From Leptospira bourretii (lineage in GTDB: Bacteria > Spirochaetota > Leptospiria > Leptospirales > Leptospiraceae), in the NCBI RefSeq assembly GCF_004770145.1, contig NZ_RQFW01000001.1, forward strand, positions 1-64,000: a stretch of 64,000 nt of DNA. Direction: 5' to 3'. Made by a program: the position numbers and the translations under genes. Under the pieces are notes generated by a model that saw nothing but the letters and a program-made list of their open reading frames with translations, made no database searches and was not told the DNA's origin. Positions within the stretch are counted from its first letter, which is position 1. Each line of letters opens with the position of its first letter. Below, one piece after another: positions 25,950-36,327 of the stretch.

Positions 25950-27080
25950 GTGCTCTCTTCTCGGATTTACCTCTCTCGTTCAGCTTTTAGCCACAATATC
26001 GCCCTGTTTCGCAAACTGATTGGTCCTAAAACCAAGTTTACGGCCATTATCAAATCCAATGCATATGGACATGGGCTACTAGCAACAGCTTCCATCGCCC
26101 TCGATGCCGGAGCTGACTACTTGGGTGTCAACTCCTTGGAAGAAGCCTTATCCATCCGACGTGTATTCACGAAAGCCACCATCCTCATTATGGGAAGTAT
26201 TCCCGATCTAAAAGAAAGAAAGGAATCTTTGGCAGATGAAAATTTTTGGGTGATGGTCTCACGGATCGAAGAAATGGAAATCCTCGCCAAACTTTCACCA
26301 ACCCCAAAAATCCATTTAAAAGTTGATACTGGGATGTCAAGACTTGGGATTCCTACCACGGATGCCGATGCCCTTGCCAAGGAAATCTTTGAAAAAAAAC
26401 TCCCTCTTGCAGGGATTGCCACTCACTTTGCGAGCACAGAAGATTTTACAGAACATAGTTATTCCATGTTACAATTGGGTAAGTTCCAAGATGCAATAGA
26501 CGCTTTCACTAAACACGGGTTTATCGATCTTATTTGCCACTGTGCTTCTTCTGCTTCCGCTATGTTATTTTCGGAAGCAAGAATGGATTTGGTTCGTGTG
26601 GGAATTTCTCTTTACGGACTTTGGCCAAGTTTAGAAACAAAACTTTCTTTATCTCTTATGAAAAAAGATGTGGGGATGTTAAAACCAGCCCTCAGTTGGA
26701 AAACACAAATCCAACACATCCAGAATCTAAACCAAGGAACATTTATCGGGTATGGGTCCACATATAAAACCACACATGATACAAAATTGGCAGTTGTACC
26801 CGTCGGATACTATGAGGGACTAGATAGAAAACTTTCCAACAATGGGTATATGCTCGTTCGCGGAGAAAGGGCCAAAATTTTGGGTCGGATTTGTATGAAT
26901 ATGACTATGCTTGATATCACTCATATCCCGGATGCAAAACTAGGGGATGATGTTGTGATTCTCGGAAAATCGGGAAATGAAACCATATCAGCAGATGACC
27001 ATGCGGCTTGGACAGGTACAATTAATTATGAAGTGGTCACAAGAATTTTGGGATCTTTCCCTCGCATCATTGAAGACTAG
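25950..27080 (+). CDS. alr: Alanine racemase
   Basis: 376 residues from GTG; no in-frame ATG is upstream. The PLP lysine is in TAIIKSNAYGHGL and the second catalytic base Tyr in TFIGYGSTYK; the substrate-site Met region RICMNMTMLDIT is also present. It makes D-alanine for peptidoglycan. It is divergent from the class V aminotransferase and is followed 8 bp later by an alpha/beta hydrolase. Confidence 0.95.
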   Translation: MLSSRIYLSRSAFSHNIALFRKLIGPKTKFTAIIKSNAYGHGLLATASIALDAGADYLGVNSLEEALSIRRVFTKATILIMGSIPDLKERKESLADENFWVMVSRIEEMEILAKLSPTPKIHLKVDTGMSRLGIPTTDADALAKEIFEKKLPLAGIATHFASTEDFTEHSYSMLQLGKFQDAIDAFTKHGFIDLICHCASSASAMLFSEARMDLVRVGISLYGLWPSLETKLSLSLMKKDVGMLKPALSWKTQIQHIQNLNQGTFIGYGSTYKTTHDTKLAVVPVGYYEGLDRKLSNNGYMLVRGERAKILGRICMNMTMLDITHIPDAKLGDDVVILGKSGNETISADDHAAWTGTINYEVVTRILGSFPRIIED

Positions 27081-27088
27081 AGGACGAT

Positions 27089-27982
27089 ATGTCAGAAAGA
27101 CAAATTTATAATTGGAAAAATCATAGACTCACTTATGTGAAACACAAGTCTCTCAATCCCAAAGCAAAAGAAACAATTGTTCTGATTGGTGGTTGGTGTT
27201 CGGCAGCTGGGTATTGGGGTCTTAACATTCCCTTTTTTCGTCAATTCGGAGACGTCGTTGAACTAGACTTAGTTGGTCATTACCCTGCAGAAATTTTTGA
27301 TCAAAAAAAAGGACTTACCCTCCAAGACTTTTTAGAAACACAAGCACAAGGGATTTGGGCCTCTGCAGGAGAAAAAGACATTACCCTTGTGGGTCATTCG
27401 ACCGGTGGAATGGCAGTGCTCGCCATAGCTTCTTTATTCCCGCAGCGAATCAAACAAGTCATTTCGATTGCACCTTTTGTCCACGGACCTGTACCTGGAA
27501 TTTTAAAAATCGGTGTGATGGGACTTCGTGCGAACTTAGGTAGTTTTTTTGACTTTGGATTCAAAATTGGAAAGGCCCTTCCCAAAGCCTTACAAATCGG
27601 ATTTTCCTATGGAGTGTATGATTCGTCTGCCTTCCATGCCCGTGAAGAAATCAAACAATTCCTCAAAGACTATAACCCACAATTTGAATGCCTGAACCCA
27701 AGACAAATTCTAATGATTCTGGAGATGTTGGATAGAACTGATATCCGTCCCCTAGTTTTTGGAAACCAAGTACCCACACTCATCATGCGAGGAGAAGAAG
27801 ATCCAATCATTCCAGGAAAAGATGTGATGGAACTGGAAAGAACCACCCCTCACGTCAAAGCAGTATTATTTTCCGAATGCGGACATTTTGTACACATGGA
27901 AAAACAAAAGGCAGCTGAAAAAGTCATGAAAGACTTTCTTTTGATGAAAAAGGTCTCCGCAACCAAAAGGTCATTTTTTTAA
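27089..27982 (+). CDS. Alpha/beta-hydrolase
   Basis: 297 residues. The fold motifs are GGWCSAAGYWG, nucleophile elbow LVGHSTGGMAVL, Asp in RGEEDPIIPG and His in ECGHFVHMEK. The catalytic triad is complete. It belongs to the large ester-hydrolase and haloperoxidase-like group, with no substrate evident. It is likely cotranscribed with alr, 8 bp downstream, but that does not define its role. Confidence 0.9.
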   Translation: MSERQIYNWKNHRLTYVKHKSLNPKAKETIVLIGGWCSAAGYWGLNIPFFRQFGDVVELDLVGHYPAEIFDQKKGLTLQDFLETQAQGIWASAGEKDITLVGHSTGGMAVLAIASLFPQRIKQVISIAPFVHGPVPGILKIGVMGLRANLGSFFDFGFKIGKALPKALQIGFSYGVYDSSAFHAREEIKQFLKDYNPQFECLNPRQILMILEMLDRTDIRPLVFGNQVPTLIMRGEEDPIIPGKDVMELERTTPHVKAVLFSECGHFVHMEKQKAAEKVMKDFLLMKKVSATKRSFF

Positions 27983-28034
27983 TCATTCCAAAGTCCAAAG
28001 CGGACAAAGCATGATTCAAAAAAACACTCTCGGT

Positions 28035-28844
28035 TTAGAACAGACGGTGGTTTAGGCTAGGAAGTTGGTTTCGGATTTCGCTTAACTTTTGTAAGTCGAT
28101 CTCGGCAATGGCAAAACCTTCCGTATTGTGAATCTCATCTAAAATTTCTCCCCAAGGAGAAATGATGAGAGAATGGCCAAAGGTTTTTCGTTTCCCATGG
28201 GGATCATGAACTCCTGTCTGACCCGGTGCGAGTACATACATAAAATTCTCAATGGCTCGAGCGCGAAGGAGCACATGCCAATGGGCTTCTCCCGTAGGAA
28301 CAGTAAAGGCTGCAGGCAGAAAACAAAGTTCTACTCCTTTTTTGGACAAAGCACGAAAGAGTTCTGGAAAACGAATGTCGTAACAAATGGCGGAAGAAAT
28401 TTTACCATACTCGGTTTGGATGACATCGGGAACCTTTCCCCCACTTTCTGTGGAATTCGATTCGCTATAATTAAATCCATCGCCGACAACCGCATTAAAA
28501 AGATGAGCTTTATGATAACGAAAGACTTCTTTTCCTTCCGGATTTGTGATGACAGCGGTATTGTAGACCTTTCCCGTTGGTGCCTTAGTCGGAAAACCTC
28601 CCCCTAGTAGAAAGATACCAAGGTCTTTAGAAGTTTCTTGTAAAAAAACATTTGTTTCTTCTTCGATTTGACCCAGAAGATTTTTTTTCTCCTCTTCACT
28701 TCCCATAAAAGAAAAATTTTCAGGAAGGCCAATGACCTTGGCACCGGCAGAAGCCGCTTCTTCCACAAGTTGCCTACACTTAGTTAGGTTATTTGAGACT
28801 CTTGCTGTACTTGTGACTTGCACTGCGGCGGCTTTAAATTTCAT
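28035..28844 (-). CDS. Nitrilase-family amidase, Nit1-like
   Basis: 269 residues from the ATG of MKFKAAAVQ; an in-frame upstream ATG at 28850 is only two codons earlier. The Glu-Lys-Cys triad is visible in LPENFSFMG, FRYHKAHLF and ICYDIRFPELFRAL. The sequence around the cysteine matches the deaminated-glutathione amidase (Nit1) group, a metabolite-repair enzyme. Length is normal. It is divergent from argB, whose start lies about 20 bases away. Confidence 0.9.
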   Translation of the reverse strand: MKFKAAAVQVTSTARVSNNLTKCRQLVEEAASAGAKVIGLPENFSFMGSEEEKKNLLGQIEEETNVFLQETSKDLGIFLLGGGFPTKAPTGKVYNTAVITNPEGKEVFRYHKAHLFNAVVGDGFNYSESNSTESGGKVPDVIQTEYGKISSAICYDIRFPELFRALSKKGVELCFLPAAFTVPTGEAHWHVLLRARAIENFMYVLAPGQTGVHDPHGKRKTFGHSLIISPWGEILDEIHNTEGFAIAEIDLQKLSEIRNQLPSLNHRLF

Positions 28845-28864
28845 TATCATAAATGAGGACTTTT

Positions 28865-29743
28865 ATGAACCACCATTCTGAAAAAATCAATCATATCTTG
28901 GAAGCACTTCCCTATTTGATCAAATATTCTGGGAAAACCATTGTCATCAAATATGGCGGAGCAGCCATGGTGGAAGAAGAATTAAAGGCATCTTTTGCTG
29001 AAGATATTGTACTCCTCAAATATTTAGGGATCAATCCTGTTGTGGTTCATGGTGGTGGACCAGAAATAAACGCTCTTATCAAGTCACTCAATCTCAATAC
29101 TCAGTTCGTTCGAGGCCATAGGGTCACTGATGAAGCCACAATGGAAGTGGTGGAGATGGTTCTCACTGGAAAAGTGAACAAACAAATTGTATCTCTCATC
29201 CAAGAAAAAGGCGGAAAACCAGTTGGTCTCTCTGGGAAAGACGGAGGACTTGCGATTGCTGAAAAATATCTAATGGAAGTGGAAGGGGAAGATGGTAAGG
29301 TTCAAAAAGTAGATTTAGGCCTTGTAGGCGAAGTAACAGAAGTTGATCCCAATATTTTACTCACCTTACAACGTGAAGGTTTTATCCCAATCATCTCTCC
29401 TGTTGCGATGTCAAAAGATGGTCAGACTTTGAATATCAATGCAGACACAATGGCTGGTGCCATAGCGGAAGCTCTCCATGCGGACAAACTCATTTTACTC
29501 ACGGACACACCGGGAATTCTCATTGATGGGCAATTGGTAACGGGTCTCAAAAAAGCAGACATTCACGACCATATAAAAAGTGGACAGATCTCTGGTGGCA
29601 TGATACCAAAAGTAGAGTGTTGTTTGCGAGCCATTGACTCTGGAGTCAAAAGAGCCCACATCATTGACGGACGAGTTGCTCATTCCGTCTTAATTGAAAT
29701 ATTGACGAACCAAGGGATTGGAAGTTTGATCGAACAAGGATAG
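28865..29743 (+). CDS. argB: Acetylglutamate kinase
   Basis: 292 residues from ATG 28865, six bases after the GAGGA ribosome binding site; an ATG at 28853 is too close upstream to use it. ATP and substrate motifs are [24 protein letters not shown] and [10 protein letters not shown]-terminal helix residues typical of arginine-sensitive enzymes are present ([18 protein letters not shown]). It catalyses step two of arginine synthesis. Confidence 0.97.
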   Translation: MNHHSEKINHILEALPYLIKYSGKTIVIKYGGAAMVEEELKASFAEDIVLLKYLGINPVVVHGGGPEINALIKSLNLNTQFVRGHRVTDEATMEVVEMVLTGKVNKQIVSLIQEKGGKPVGLSGKDGGLAIAEKYLMEVEGEDGKVQKVDLGLVGEVTEVDPNILLTLQREGFIPIISPVAMSKDGQTLNINADTMAGAIAEALHADKLILLTDTPGILIDGQLVTGLKKADIHDHIKSGQISGGMIPKVECCLRAIDSGVKRAHIIDGRVAHSVLIEILTNQGIGSLIEQG

Positions 29744-29749
29744 ATTCGG

Positions 29750-31495
29750 ATGCCTACTAAACTACTGACATTAAGTCTGATTTCAGACATTACCAGCCGC
29801 ATCAATTCTCAAGAAGATTTGGATACACTTCTAGGAGAGATAATGGGGATCACTCGTGACGTTCTCCAAACAGAAGGATCTTCCCTACTCCTATACGACA
29901 AAGAAAATGATCAGTTGGTTTTTAATACGACCAGTGGATTAAAAGAAGAGTCCCTTGCCCACCTAACAGTTCCTAGGGGGAAAGGGATTGCAGGGATGGT
30001 ACTCGAAACTCTCAAACCGGAAATTGTAAACGATGCCGCCAACGATCCAAGGATTTTTAAGGCGATTGATCAAAAAGTAGGTTATGTGACAAGGAACCTT
30101 CTTTGTGTTCCTATGGTTGCACAAGGAGAAGTACAAGGAGTTCTCGAAGCAGTCAACTCCCTTGATAATCGTGATTTCAATCATAGCGACATTAAAATTT
30201 TAAAGTATCTTTCCAACTTAGCAGCAATAGCCGTCAAAAATCGTCTTCTCATTGATAGCCTCAACTTACGCGCGAACGAGCTCAATGGTTTATTTAAAAT
30301 TTCCCAAGCCCTTGCCAATATCCAAAGTTCTGACGAATTTATGGATCTTGCAGTCAAAACCATCTCGGAAGTTTTGCAAGTGGATAGAGTTTGCCTCAAC
30401 TTCGAAAAAATTGAAAAAAAAGGACTTCCTCGTTCCAAATCCAAAGGGTTTTCCGATCAAATCCACGATGAAGATGTAGAGACCTTATTATTTGCTGATA
30501 GAGCCGATTGGATGTTCAAAGGCTATAAAATCATTACGGCAAACTCACCACAAGGAATCCAACTCACTCACAAAGGTTTATTCCAACATAGTATGATCCT
30601 ATTCCCTATCTTAAAAAACAAAGAATGGTTAGGTTCTCTTGTTGTTTCCGACAAAACATCTCGAACTCGATTTGATGAGATGGACATTCGAATTTTAAGA
30701 ACTCTTACCAACCAGGTTGGAGAAGCATATACTGCCTTACAAGTTAAGATACAAAGTGAACGTTTGAAAAACATTGATCGTGATATGCAAGTGGCGGCAA
30801 TGATCCAAAAACATTCACTCCCTATCATCCCCAAACAATATTCATTACTTGAATTTGATACCTATTACCAAGCATCCCGTGAAATTGGTGGGGATTTTTA
30901 TGATATGGTTGTACATGGGAAAGACGAAGTTTCTGTAATCATTGCAGACGTGTCTGGAAAAGGAACACCTGCTGCCCTCTTTATGGAATTTTCCAAAACG
31001 GTTTTACAACAAGAAGTGTCAAAAACAACTTCCACAAGTGAAGCTCTCTTCAATGCCAATCAAATCTTACAAGATAAATCTGGTTTTCTAATGTTTGTCA
31101 CTGCAATGCTTGTGCGTATCAATATGACAAAAAAAGAATTAACTTATTCTTCTGCAGGTCATAATTTACAAATCATCTATCGCAAAAAACATCATAAAAT
31201 CCAACACCTTTCTGGCAAAGGACAACCAATGGGTATTGGGAATTGTGAGTTTTCTGAACATACAGTAAGTTATTTACCCGGTGATTTGTTGGTGTTGTAT
31301 ACCGATGGTGTGACAGAAGCCATGAACATGAAAGAAGAACTTTTTTCAGAAGAACGACTAGAATCTGTGATCTTATCTCATATCAACGATCCCCCAGAAG
31401 TGATTAGGCAGGCGATTTTACAAAAAGTAAGTGAATTTGTGGGAGAAGCAGAGCCACACGATGACCTTTCTCTCTTTATTATTCGTCTAAACTAA
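29750..31495 (+). CDS. GAF-domain PP2C (SpoIIE/RsbU) phosphatase
   Basis: 581 residues. A first GAF domain (about 12-165) contains VPRGKGIAGMVLETLKPEIVND; a second GAF-like region (about 185-330) follows; then a coil and the phosphatase (about 365-581): REIGGDFYDMV, IADVSGKGTPAALFM, SSAGHNLQIIYR and LLVLYTDGVTEAM. It probably dephosphorylates an anti-anti-sigma factor in response to a ligand or redox signal on the GAF domains. Six bases separate it from argB, and the next gene starts 16 bases after it. Confidence 0.92.
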   Translation: MPTKLLTLSLISDITSRINSQEDLDTLLGEIMGITRDVLQTEGSSLLLYDKENDQLVFNTTSGLKEESLAHLTVPRGKGIAGMVLETLKPEIVNDAANDPRIFKAIDQKVGYVTRNLLCVPMVAQGEVQGVLEAVNSLDNRDFNHSDIKILKYLSNLAAIAVKNRLLIDSLNLRANELNGLFKISQALANIQSSDEFMDLAVKTISEVLQVDRVCLNFEKIEKKGLPRSKSKGFSDQIHDEDVETLLFADRADWMFKGYKIITANSPQGIQLTHKGLFQHSMILFPILKNKEWLGSLVVSDKTSRTRFDEMDIRILRTLTNQVGEAYTALQVKIQSERLKNIDRDMQVAAMIQKHSLPIIPKQYSLLEFDTYYQASREIGGDFYDMVVHGKDEVSVIIADVSGKGTPAALFMEFSKTVLQQEVSKTTSTSEALFNANQILQDKSGFLMFVTAMLVRINMTKKELTYSSAGHNLQIIYRKKHHKIQHLSGKGQPMGIGNCEFSEHTVSYLPGDLLVLYTDGVTEAMNMKEELFSEERLESVILSHINDPPEVIRQAILQKVSEFVGEAEPHDDLSLFIIRLN

Positions 31496-31511
31496 TAATA
31501 AAGGAGTTTTT

Positions 31512-32102
31512 ATGAAACGCATTTTATATGCAATGGCAGTGACCTTACGACTGGACAAACTGCACAAAGCCATGTTAGATGCTGTTATCGAAACACGTGT
31601 CAAAAATGCGTTACAAACATCTGACAAACTTCGAAAAGAACAAGATCGTTTGCGAGAAAAAGAATTCCGCAAACAAATGGAAGACTTACAAAACAACCAC
31701 AACAGTAGTTTTGAAAATTATAAACTAGAAACAGAAAATTTAATTCGAATCTTCAAAAACCAAATCCTTGTAGAAAAAAAAGAAGTTCTCAAAGAACGCG
31801 AAATTGTAAAAGAAATGCAACGCCAAGCCATGATTCGCGAAAACAGATTCCAACATTATATTTTACGATTCAAAGAAATTCTCTTTGTCAATAAAAAGGT
31901 AGTAGAATCCATCCAAAGTTTGGTCAAAGTAGAATCCAACATCGAAGATCTGTTATACGAAATTGACAATTATGATGAAAGTAAGTTCATCAAAAAACCA
32001 GAAATGATTTTGGATACCGAGTTTCTAAAAGAACTCCATAAAAAAGAAGAAGAGATCCGGGACAATATCCTCAAGTTTCAAAAGAAAGTAGAGAATAGCT
32101 GA
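31512..32102 (+). CDS. Coiled-coil hypothetical protein
   Basis: 196 residues, almost all helix, rich in Lys, Glu, Arg and Asn with heptad-like patterns, so a long cytoplasmic coiled coil is likely. AAGGAG is a good ribosome binding site. It has no membrane segment or recognised domain. Cotranscription with the GAF-PP2C phosphatase suggests it could be its partner or target, but that is only position-based. Charged helical proteins of this kind are difficult to place by eye. Confidence 0.65.
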   Translation: MKRILYAMAVTLRLDKLHKAMLDAVIETRVKNALQTSDKLRKEQDRLREKEFRKQMEDLQNNHNSSFENYKLETENLIRIFKNQILVEKKEVLKEREIVKEMQRQAMIRENRFQHYILRFKEILFVNKKVVESIQSLVKVESNIEDLLYEIDNYDESKFIKKPEMILDTEFLKELHKKEEEIRDNILKFQKKVENS

Positions 32103-32116
32103 TCTTAAAGATCAGC
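32098..32116. terminator. Hairpin at the end of the coiled-coil gene
   Basis: GCTGATC pairs with GATCAGC around TTAAA, a 7-bp stem starting at the stop codon, followed by a C- and T-rich sequence. It lies between convergent genes and may terminate both strands; the lack of a clean T-run makes this tentative. Confidence 0.5.
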
Positions 32117-32147
32117 CTCTCGCCTTCTCCTTCCATTATCCGTATCT

Positions 32148-35100
32148 TCAACTTAACAATACACAATTTTCTCTATTTAATTCCCCTCTTTTCCAAAGAA
32201 AATAAATTGCAGGATAAACAATAAGTTCTAAGACAAAACTTGTAGCAAGTCCTCCAACCATCGGAGCGGCAATCCTTTTCATCAAATCGGATCCAGAACC
32301 AGTAGCCCACATGATTGGCAACAATCCTATAAATCCAGAAAGGACAGTCATCATTTTTGGGCGAACTCTATGGACAGCACCTTCGATAATGGCTAATTTT
32401 AAATCCGATATTGTTTTTAAGCGATTCTTACTTTTATGTTTTTCGTAGGAAAGATCTAAATACATTAACATAAACACACCTGTTTCGGCATCTAGCCCGA
32501 GTAATGCGACAATCCCCACCCAAACTGCAACTGAAATCTGATAATCCAAAACAAATAGAAGCCAGAATGCACCAATCATGGAGAAAGGTACAGCAGTCAA
32601 AACGATTGCTGTTTTTGTTATCGATTTAGTATTCATATAAAGTAAAAAGAAAATCAAAACCAAAGTGATGGGAACCACAATGAACATCCGGTTTCGAACT
32701 CGAATGATATTTTCATATTGCCCACTCCATTCTAAAAAAAAACCTTTAGGCAAATCAATTTCAGATTTTACAATCGTTTTCATTCGGTCCACAAAACCGA
32801 GTAAGTCACTCTCCGTGGTATCCAAATAAACATACCCGGTTAAAAATCCATTCTCATCTCGGATCATCGTTGGCCCAATATTGTATTCAATGGATGCAAG
32901 ATAACTTAAAGGAATGTGTGCACCTTTCTGTATAGGAATCAAAACCTTAGAAATCATTTCCATACTATCTCTATATTCTCTTGGATAACGAATTTGAATT
33001 GAATACCTTTCTCTTTTTTCAATCGTGGTGGAAATGGTTTCCCCTCCCAAAGCAGATAGAATTGTTTTTTGAATTCCTTCGACAGTAAGCCCATATTTTG
33101 CAGCTAACTCACGTTTTATTTTTATATCAATATAATATCCACCCGAAGTTCTTTCCGCAAATATAGAACGAACGCCTTCTTTATTTTTTAGCACGTTCTC
33201 AATATGGATTCCCACTTCTTGAATTTCTTCCAAGTTTTCACCTAATACTTTAATTCCAATTGGTGTCCGAATCCCCGTTGATAACATATCGATACGCGCA
33301 CGAATCGGTTGAGTCCAGGCATTAGAAAAACCAGGAATCGTAAGCCTCTCGTTCATCTCCCGAACAAGATCTTCTTTGGAAATGCCGGGCCTCCATTCTT
33401 TTTCCGGTTTCAACGTAATGACAATTTCGAACATAGAAATAGGAGATGGATCCGTAGAAGTTTCTGCCCTTCCCGCCTTCCCATATACTGATTTTACTTC
33501 AGGGAACTCGGCTAACCTTTGGTCCATGAGTTTTAGCACTCGTTCCGCCTCACCGATGCTAATTCCGGGTAAGGTAGTGGGCATATAAAGAATAGATCCT
33601 TCATTGAGTGGAGGCAAAAATTCAGTTCCTAATTTAAAATAAACGGGAATTGTTAATACAAAAAGTCCAATCGCGAATGTTATGGTTAACTTTGGATGGA
33701 TTAAGACCTTTTTGACAATTGGTTCATAGAAAGAATATAACCTTTTACTAATGGGATGGTTATTCTCTGAATAATATTTACCAACAAAAATATGAGTTAG
33801 AATGGAATTTACGATCGGTGTAAATTTAGTAAATGGATCCATTCGAGTAAATAACATTCGAAAAGCAGGATCGAGTGTAATGGCAAGGAGAGCTGCAATT
33901 GCCATTGTTAGGTTCTTTGAAATGGCAAGAGGTCTAAACAATTTTCCTTCTTGGTCAACCAAGCTAAAAATAGGAAAGAAAGCAACTGCAATGATTAAAA
34001 GCGAAAAAAATACGGATGGTCCTACTTCTAAAAGTGCTTCCAATCGGATTGCATGAAAATCACCAACCCTCCCAGAGGATTCCCATTCTTCTAATTTTTT
34101 ATATGCATTCTCAACTTCAACAATGGCTCCATCGACAAGAACTCCAATAGAAAGTGCAATCCCCGCCAAGGACATTAGATTCGATCCTATGTCGACCAAA
34201 TACATTGGCAAAAAAGAAAGGATCACCGCAATGGGGATTGTTAAAATAGGTACAATTGCAGAAGGAATGTGCCAAAGAAAAACTAAAATGATGAGTGAAA
34301 CCACAATGATTTCTTCCGTCAGTTTTTCTTTGAGCAATTGAATTGTTTCTTTGATGAGGATCGAACGATCGTAAACCGGAATGATTTTTAATCCTTTTGG
34401 CAAAGAAGGTTCAATCGATTTAATTTTATCCTGAATAGACTCGATTACTTTTAAGGCATTTTCTCCATGCCTCATGATTACAATTCCAGATACCTGGTCC
34501 CCCTCTCCATTCCAATCACCCACTCCACGCCTAAGGTCAGGTCCATCCACTACCTTCGCCACTTGTGACAAATAAACGGGCGTACCTGAAGTGTTTGCAC
34601 CCAGTGATATCTGTTCAATATCCTCTTTCGATTGAACATACCCCCTAACGCGAATCATATACTCGGCACCTCCAACCTCAAGAAGTCTAGCACCAATGTC
34701 ATCATTAGATTTTCTAACCGTATCAATGACACGATCCATATCTATTCCAAAGATTTGGAGTTTGAGAGGGTCGATTTGAATCTGGTATTGTTTTTTGAAT
34801 CCTCCAACGCTTGCAACTTCTGCCACACCAGGGACAGAGTTAAACAGATACTTTAGTTTAAAATCCTGGAGTGATCGAATTTCAGCCAAATCCATAGAAC
34901 CTGATTCATCAACTAAAACATATTGATAAATCCAACCCACTCCAGTGGCATCGGGGCCTAAACTTAAATTAACACCTCTAGGAAGATTTGTTTGTAATTG
35001 TGATAAATATTCATTTACCCGAGACCTTGCCCAATACAAATCCGTCCCATCTTCAAAGATTACATAAACAAAAGAGTATCCAAAATCTGAAAACCCTCTA

Positions 35101-35342
35101 ATTGCTTTTACTTTCGGTGCTCCTAACAATGATCTGACGATAGGATAAGTTACTTGGTCTTCAATGATATCAGGGCTTCTATCCCATTTTGAATAAATGA
35201 TTACCTGAGTATCAGACATATCTGGCAAAGCATCCAAAGGAATGTTTTTCATTGCAAATACGGATAAAATCACCAAAAAAACTGATACAAAAATAACTAA
35301 ATATCGGTTGTTCGCTGAAAATTTAATGATTGTGTTGATCAT
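32148..35342 (-). CDS. cusA: CusA-type copper/silver RND efflux transporter
   Basis: 1064 residues from ATG 35342, seven bases after GGTGGAG. It has the RND layout with 12 helices, two large periplasmic loops, and the heavy-metal signature VPGVAEVASVGGFKKQYQIQ. The CusA methionine relay looks present: LYMPTTLPG, DPSPISMFE and RIDMLSTGIRTP correspond to the three copper-binding Met positions. The proton-relay residues lie in VLVDGAIVEVENA and LLGLDAETGVFML. It overlaps the cusB stop by 20 bp. Copper/silver over zinc is inferred from the Met set. Confidence 0.92.
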   Translation of the reverse strand: MINTIIKFSANNRYLVIFVSVFLVILSVFAMKNIPLDALPDMSDTQVIIYSKWDRSPDIIEDQVTYPIVRSLLGAPKVKAIRGFSDFGYSFVYVIFEDGTDLYWARSRVNEYLSQLQTNLPRGVNLSLGPDATGVGWIYQYVLVDESGSMDLAEIRSLQDFKLKYLFNSVPGVAEVASVGGFKKQYQIQIDPLKLQIFGIDMDRVIDTVRKSNDDIGARLLEVGGAEYMIRVRGYVQSKEDIEQISLGANTSGTPVYLSQVAKVVDGPDLRRGVGDWNGEGDQVSGIVIMRHGENALKVIESIQDKIKSIEPSLPKGLKIIPVYDRSILIKETIQLLKEKLTEEIIVVSLIILVFLWHIPSAIVPILTIPIAVILSFLPMYLVDIGSNLMSLAGIALSIGVLVDGAIVEVENAYKKLEEWESSGRVGDFHAIRLEALLEVGPSVFFSLLIIAVAFFPIFSLVDQEGKLFRPLAISKNLTMAIAALLAITLDPAFRMLFTRMDPFTKFTPIVNSILTHIFVGKYYSENNHPISKRLYSFYEPIVKKVLIHPKLTITFAIGLFVLTIPVYFKLGTEFLPPLNEGSILYMPTTLPGISIGEAERVLKLMDQRLAEFPEVKSVYGKAGRAETSTDPSPISMFEIVITLKPEKEWRPGISKEDLVREMNERLTIPGFSNAWTQPIRARIDMLSTGIRTPIGIKVLGENLEEIQEVGIHIENVLKNKEGVRSIFAERTSGGYYIDIKIKRELAAKYGLTVEGIQKTILSALGGETISTTIEKRERYSIQIRYPREYRDSMEMISKVLIPIQKGAHIPLSYLASIEYNIGPTMIRDENGFLTGYVYLDTTESDLLGFVDRMKTIVKSEIDLPKGFFLEWSGQYENIIRVRNRMFIVVPITLVLIFFLLYMNTKSITKTAIVLTAVPFSMIGAFWLLFVLDYQISVAVWVGIVALLGLDAETGVFMLMYLDLSYEKHKSKNRLKTISDLKLAIIEGAVHRVRPKMMTVLSGFIGLLPIMWATGSGSDLMKRIAAPMVGGLATSFVLELIVYPAIYFLWKRGELNRENCVLLS

Positions 35343-36327
35343 TTTTATCTCCACCTAACTTTAGTTTTGATTCTGAATCCAAAAGAAAATTGGCTTTGGA
35401 CACAATCTCATCGTTTTCTGCAAGACCATCTGTTACCTCTGCCCATTCTGAAGAGGCAAAACCCAGTTTGATTTTCTTTGGAGAAAATTGATTTGTTCCT
35501 GTTTTCAAATATACCAAATCAGATTTACCTGTTGGAAAAATAGATTCCTTGGGGATTCTTAATACATTCATCTTCTGGATTCCGAAAATGCCTTGCACAT
35601 ACATTTGAGGTTTCAATTGATAATTGGGATCCAATACTTCACACCAAACTGACAAAGTCCTTGTTTCTTGGTTTATTAGATTCCCTATGGCAACAATTTT
35701 TACTTTGGTAGGGAAATTCGCTTCAGTTGCATTGGTTACATTCACAAAGTTTCCCACTTTTAAATGATCAACATCATTTTCATAGACTTGAAATACCAAT
35801 AAAGCAGTATTTCCAAATCTACCCGTCAGAAACAAATTCGAATTTTTGGATAGAATGTACCGTATCTGGATATCACTTAATCCAAGTTTGGCGAATTTTA
35901 AAAAGATCCCTTCTCGAATTTCTTTACCCCATTCGTTCCCCGATCCAACGGATTTGTATTCATTAACTGTTGAAAAAATTTCCGGATCAAATACAACTTG
36001 GCCACTTAAATTGATATTTCTAGTGATATCCCCTTTTGTGACAGAGATTGTTTCCAAATTCACTAACGACTGCTGGCCTACAGAAAGATTCAATCCTTTA
36101 GAATCTTCTTCCGAATGAGTTGTATGGTTTGGCTCTAGCAAAGGATCTTCTTTCTTAACCAATTGCATTCCGCAAATAGGGCATTCACCTGGATGATCCA
36201 TCTCAATTTGAGGGTGCATAGGACATGTATAAATTTCTTTATGTTTGTGTTCCTCTTTCGCGCAGGAAATAACAAAGAAAATTAATAGCAGAGATGCAAT
36301 TAAGATTCGACTTATTTTAATTTTCAT
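35323..36327 (-). CDS. cusB: CusB-like periplasmic adaptor with heavy-metal domain
   Basis: 334 residues. A lipobox VIS-C gives Cys22, so it is a lipoprotein. Then a heavy-metal-binding motif IYTCPMHPQIEMDHPGECPICGM, similar to the HMBD domains fused to CusB homologues, with His-rich flanks. After that comes the membrane-fusion barrel with GQVVFDPE and VFQVYENDVDHLKVG. The alpha-helical hairpin usual in such adaptors is very short, about 40 residues, unlike the long hairpin of E. coli CusB. C-terminal QHNH may bind metal. Confidence 0.88.
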   Translation of the reverse strand: MKIKISRILIASLLLIFFVISCAKEEHKHKEIYTCPMHPQIEMDHPGECPICGMQLVKKEDPLLEPNHTTHSEEDSKGLNLSVGQQSLVNLETISVTKGDITRNINLSGQVVFDPEIFSTVNEYKSVGSGNEWGKEIREGIFLKFAKLGLSDIQIRYILSKNSNLFLTGRFGNTALLVFQVYENDVDHLKVGNFVNVTNATEANFPTKVKIVAIGNLINQETRTLSVWCEVLDPNYQLKPQMYVQGIFGIQKMNVLRIPKESIFPTGKSDLVYLKTGTNQFSPKKIKLGFASSEWAEVTDGLAENDEIVSKANFLLDSESKLKLGGDKNDQHNH